Shown here: piece after piece, positions 61,691-64,000 of the stretch
How positions within the stretch are numbered: the stretch's first letter is position 1
Layout of the letters: each line of letters starts with the position of its first letter
Source: Lethocerus indicus
Taxonomy: Eukaryota > Arthropoda > Insecta > Hemiptera > Belostomatidae
Direction of reading: 5' to 3'
Length of the DNA: 64,000 nucleotides
Assembly (NCBI GenBank): GCA_019843655.1
Contig: JACDQD010000006.1
Coordinates: 5,820,034-5,884,033, forward strand
Translations under genes and position numbers: made by a program
Notes under the pieces: generated by a model
Told to the model about the DNA's origin: nothing
The model's database searches: none
What the model saw: only the letters and a program-made list of their open reading frames with translations

Positions 61691-64000
61691 CTTCTTACCT
61701 CTAAATAGACTTTCTGTAGGATTATAACAGAACTGTGGTCCACTGAATGCTGTAAGTGCTGATATACTCAACATACTAACATGCCCTCTCTATTATTATT
61801 TTAAATGATTATTTTCATTTACTGTATAAAAGGAGAAATTTATCGATCCCTAGATGAAAAACACAATTCAACTAATTATTTGTTACGGAAATGTACCTTT
61901 TGAATTGGCAATTGTTGGGTTTTTCGCCTGGAAATGTTTTTCATCACAAATCAAACTTAATTCTTCCTAAAATCGATCTTGGCTCTGAGCCAGTCATGAG
62001 AACCCAGTGTTGTTTACTTTTTCTTATTTTAAGGTATGACCCATGGGACATTTTGTGACCCATTTTTAGGAACGTCTCAGGTTTCTCGTGTATATTAAAA
62101 GTAACTAATTGGATTAGAAAAATAGTATATTGTTTGGTGCTTAGCTTTCAACAGTGGAAGTAATACATTGTAGAAAAAGCCGACATTTATGAAATTATGA
62201 AATCTATTTTCGCAAAACAGATGTATGTAACAAGTTTCAGTATTATGAAGTTATGAAAATTTCCCAATTGATTAATTTATCATACGAATATACTGCGATA
62301 TTTCAATGTTGGCAGTAGAATGAAGGAAGGAGTGCGTTACTGTTTCTCATGTTCGTGCCGATATCATTATTTTATTAATTTGAAGCATGTTCGAAAGTCT
62401 GGAATGAAATATCATAAATCTACTGATCTGTCTCCACTGACCGCCTTAACTAATGCCGGTTAACGCTTCTCGCAATTTTCAGTAGCATTGACAGTAGCAT
62501 CCGTAGCATTCCACCGGTAAGGCGCCAACGCATCCTGTCTGCATTGTCATTAGACTAATGGTAGCATTACAATGTCCTGTATGGTATTGCAATCTATGAC
62601 AGATTGCAAACTATTCTGTTAAATCATGCGGTGTGAATACTTACATACCGAATCAATCATATTACTGTTTGCAGTAAATCAGTGCGTGAATATGGAAGTT
62701 TTAAAAAGTGATGATTTGTTTTAATTTACAGTAATCTACGTCATTATATAAACCGCGAATATGAGTTTGAATGTTAGCGCTTGTCTAGGGTTTTTTAAAT
62801 ATTTTTTATCTATTGTTACGATTATAACAAAAAGTGTTGTAATTCCGTTAGCTTGTTAATGTAGGATAGTTATTGAAATATTATGTTCGAAATTTGGAAA
62901 TATGAAATATGATATATGGGAAAAGAATATGTAGGATATGTGTATAGACTACTCCGTGGGCGGCATATTGTTGCATACTGACGGAATCAATGTATATAAT
63001 CCATAAACGTGTATTAAAGGCGTCTCGCTTTACGAAATCAGATGGGCAAGGGGCATTAGAGCCTAGCCCGACGTATATATCACTTTAAATGGCCCCCCCG
63101 TGCTCAGTGTAATGGTGAGAGTTTGGGCGACTCAGGCCCACCGGTGCCCATAACCGGCGTTACCATATAATTCTCAAATATGTTACTAGAATGGTCTCAT
63201 ATATATACATATATACACTCGGAGATGTGACAAATCCGACCGTCAACAAATGGCTGGTAAAAAAATCAACACTGGTATTTTCGCATTATTCATCCTATAA
63301 AACCTAAAACTTACTCCCTATGACAATATACTTACTTATCGGTATTGCTTCAAGTATGCTAAAATTGGCTAGTTATATTAACTGGCGTGATGTTTGAGTC
63401 AATATTGAAAAATTAATTGAGGACTCGGGGAGGGAAAATGTGAGAAGGTGGTTTCAGAATAAATTTTCGCAACGTCTCGCATAATTTTGATCCCTGATGT
63501 AATAATTGCGATGAGGTTAATTGAATTCAAAGGCCCTCGAAGTACAGCCATTCAACGACAATAATAATAATAATAATAATAATTCAGTACAAATTAATAA
63601 ACTGTTTCTTGTCAGCTGGTGATTTATTACAAGACACTTATTGATTGTTGCATACTCTAAGTGGCAATGCTACTCAACTCGGAACCTTGATCCCTATTTT
63701 ACGGTTCGGCTCCGTGCTTTTTCAGCTTCTCTACGGAAATTATAAATATCAAATTTCGAGTCGGATAAAGAAATCGCAGCGAGACCAAAAGTGTTTGGCG
63801 GCATAGGGAATAAGGCGAAAATGAAATTGTCCTAAGAGCCAGGTTTTATCGTCCATTAAAATCCTTCCTGTAGGTTTGTTTTCTCGGATGTTGGGAAGGT
63901 AAAGAAGTTTACTGCCTCGGCGTATTTTGCATCCTCCTTTTACTATGATTCCCGGGCCCCTATTTATTTTCTACGACCGACAATAAATCCTTTCCGTCCA
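61691..64000. other. CpG-rich intergenic DNA, no gene recognised
   Basis: No open frame with a recognisable domain. A short (AAT)n run lies at about 63,560-63,584, and a GC-rich patch lies at 63,060-63,160. Composition resembles the first 25 kb of the window. Confidence 0.55.

Overview
The window is animal nuclear DNA, AT-rich with spliceosomal introns, and almost certainly from an arthropod, most likely an insect. The cyclophilin A protein is of the insect type, the introns have GT..AG ends, and mariner-family remnants are present. I cannot name the species. CpG is depleted inside transcribed units and plentiful between them, as expected where gene bodies are methylated in the germline; that fits a hemimetabolous insect better than a fly.

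Layout. Positions 1-25,860 are a gene-poor, CpG-rich stretch in which I recognise no gene. Its only conspicuous repeat is a (GA)n tract at 13,774-13,919. Positions 25,860-28,960 are CpG-poor and probably carry a minus-strand gene that I could not identify; one good first coding exon is visible at 27,767-27,862. Positions 28,960-30,890 are a CpG-rich spacer. Three complete conserved genes follow: cyclophilin A (minus, 3 exons, 42,654 to 32,259, 165 aa), SMC2 (plus, 20 exons, 43,348-54,033, 1,177 aa) and 5-formyltetrahydrofolate cyclo-ligase MTHFS (minus, 4 exons, 56,244 to 54,896, 195 aa). All splice phases agree. From about 56,800 to the end the DNA is again CpG-rich and without recognisable genes. 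It holds a mariner-like MITE inside a palindromic (TA)n element, a long inverted-repeat (foldback) element, and a shrunken mariner copy that keeps the last codons of its transposase.

Relations between genes. Cyclophilin A and SMC2 are divergent, with 693 bp between their start codons, and share a CpG-rich promoter region; the cyclophilin side has a TATA box and the SMC2 side has E2F/MluI-box-like sites. SMC2 and MTHFS converge, with 862 bp between their stop codons. The three proteins have unrelated housekeeping roles (prolyl isomerase, condensin ATPase, folate salvage), so shared position implies at most shared expression.

Most unusual items: a ~7 kb tandem satellite (~223 bp unit, about 30 copies) inside intron 1 of cyclophilin A, whose middle rather than its edges is scrambled; an in-frame upstream ATG that would give cyclophilin A a mitochondrial-type presequence; and the sharp CpG-poor/CpG-rich alternation that follows the gene boundaries.
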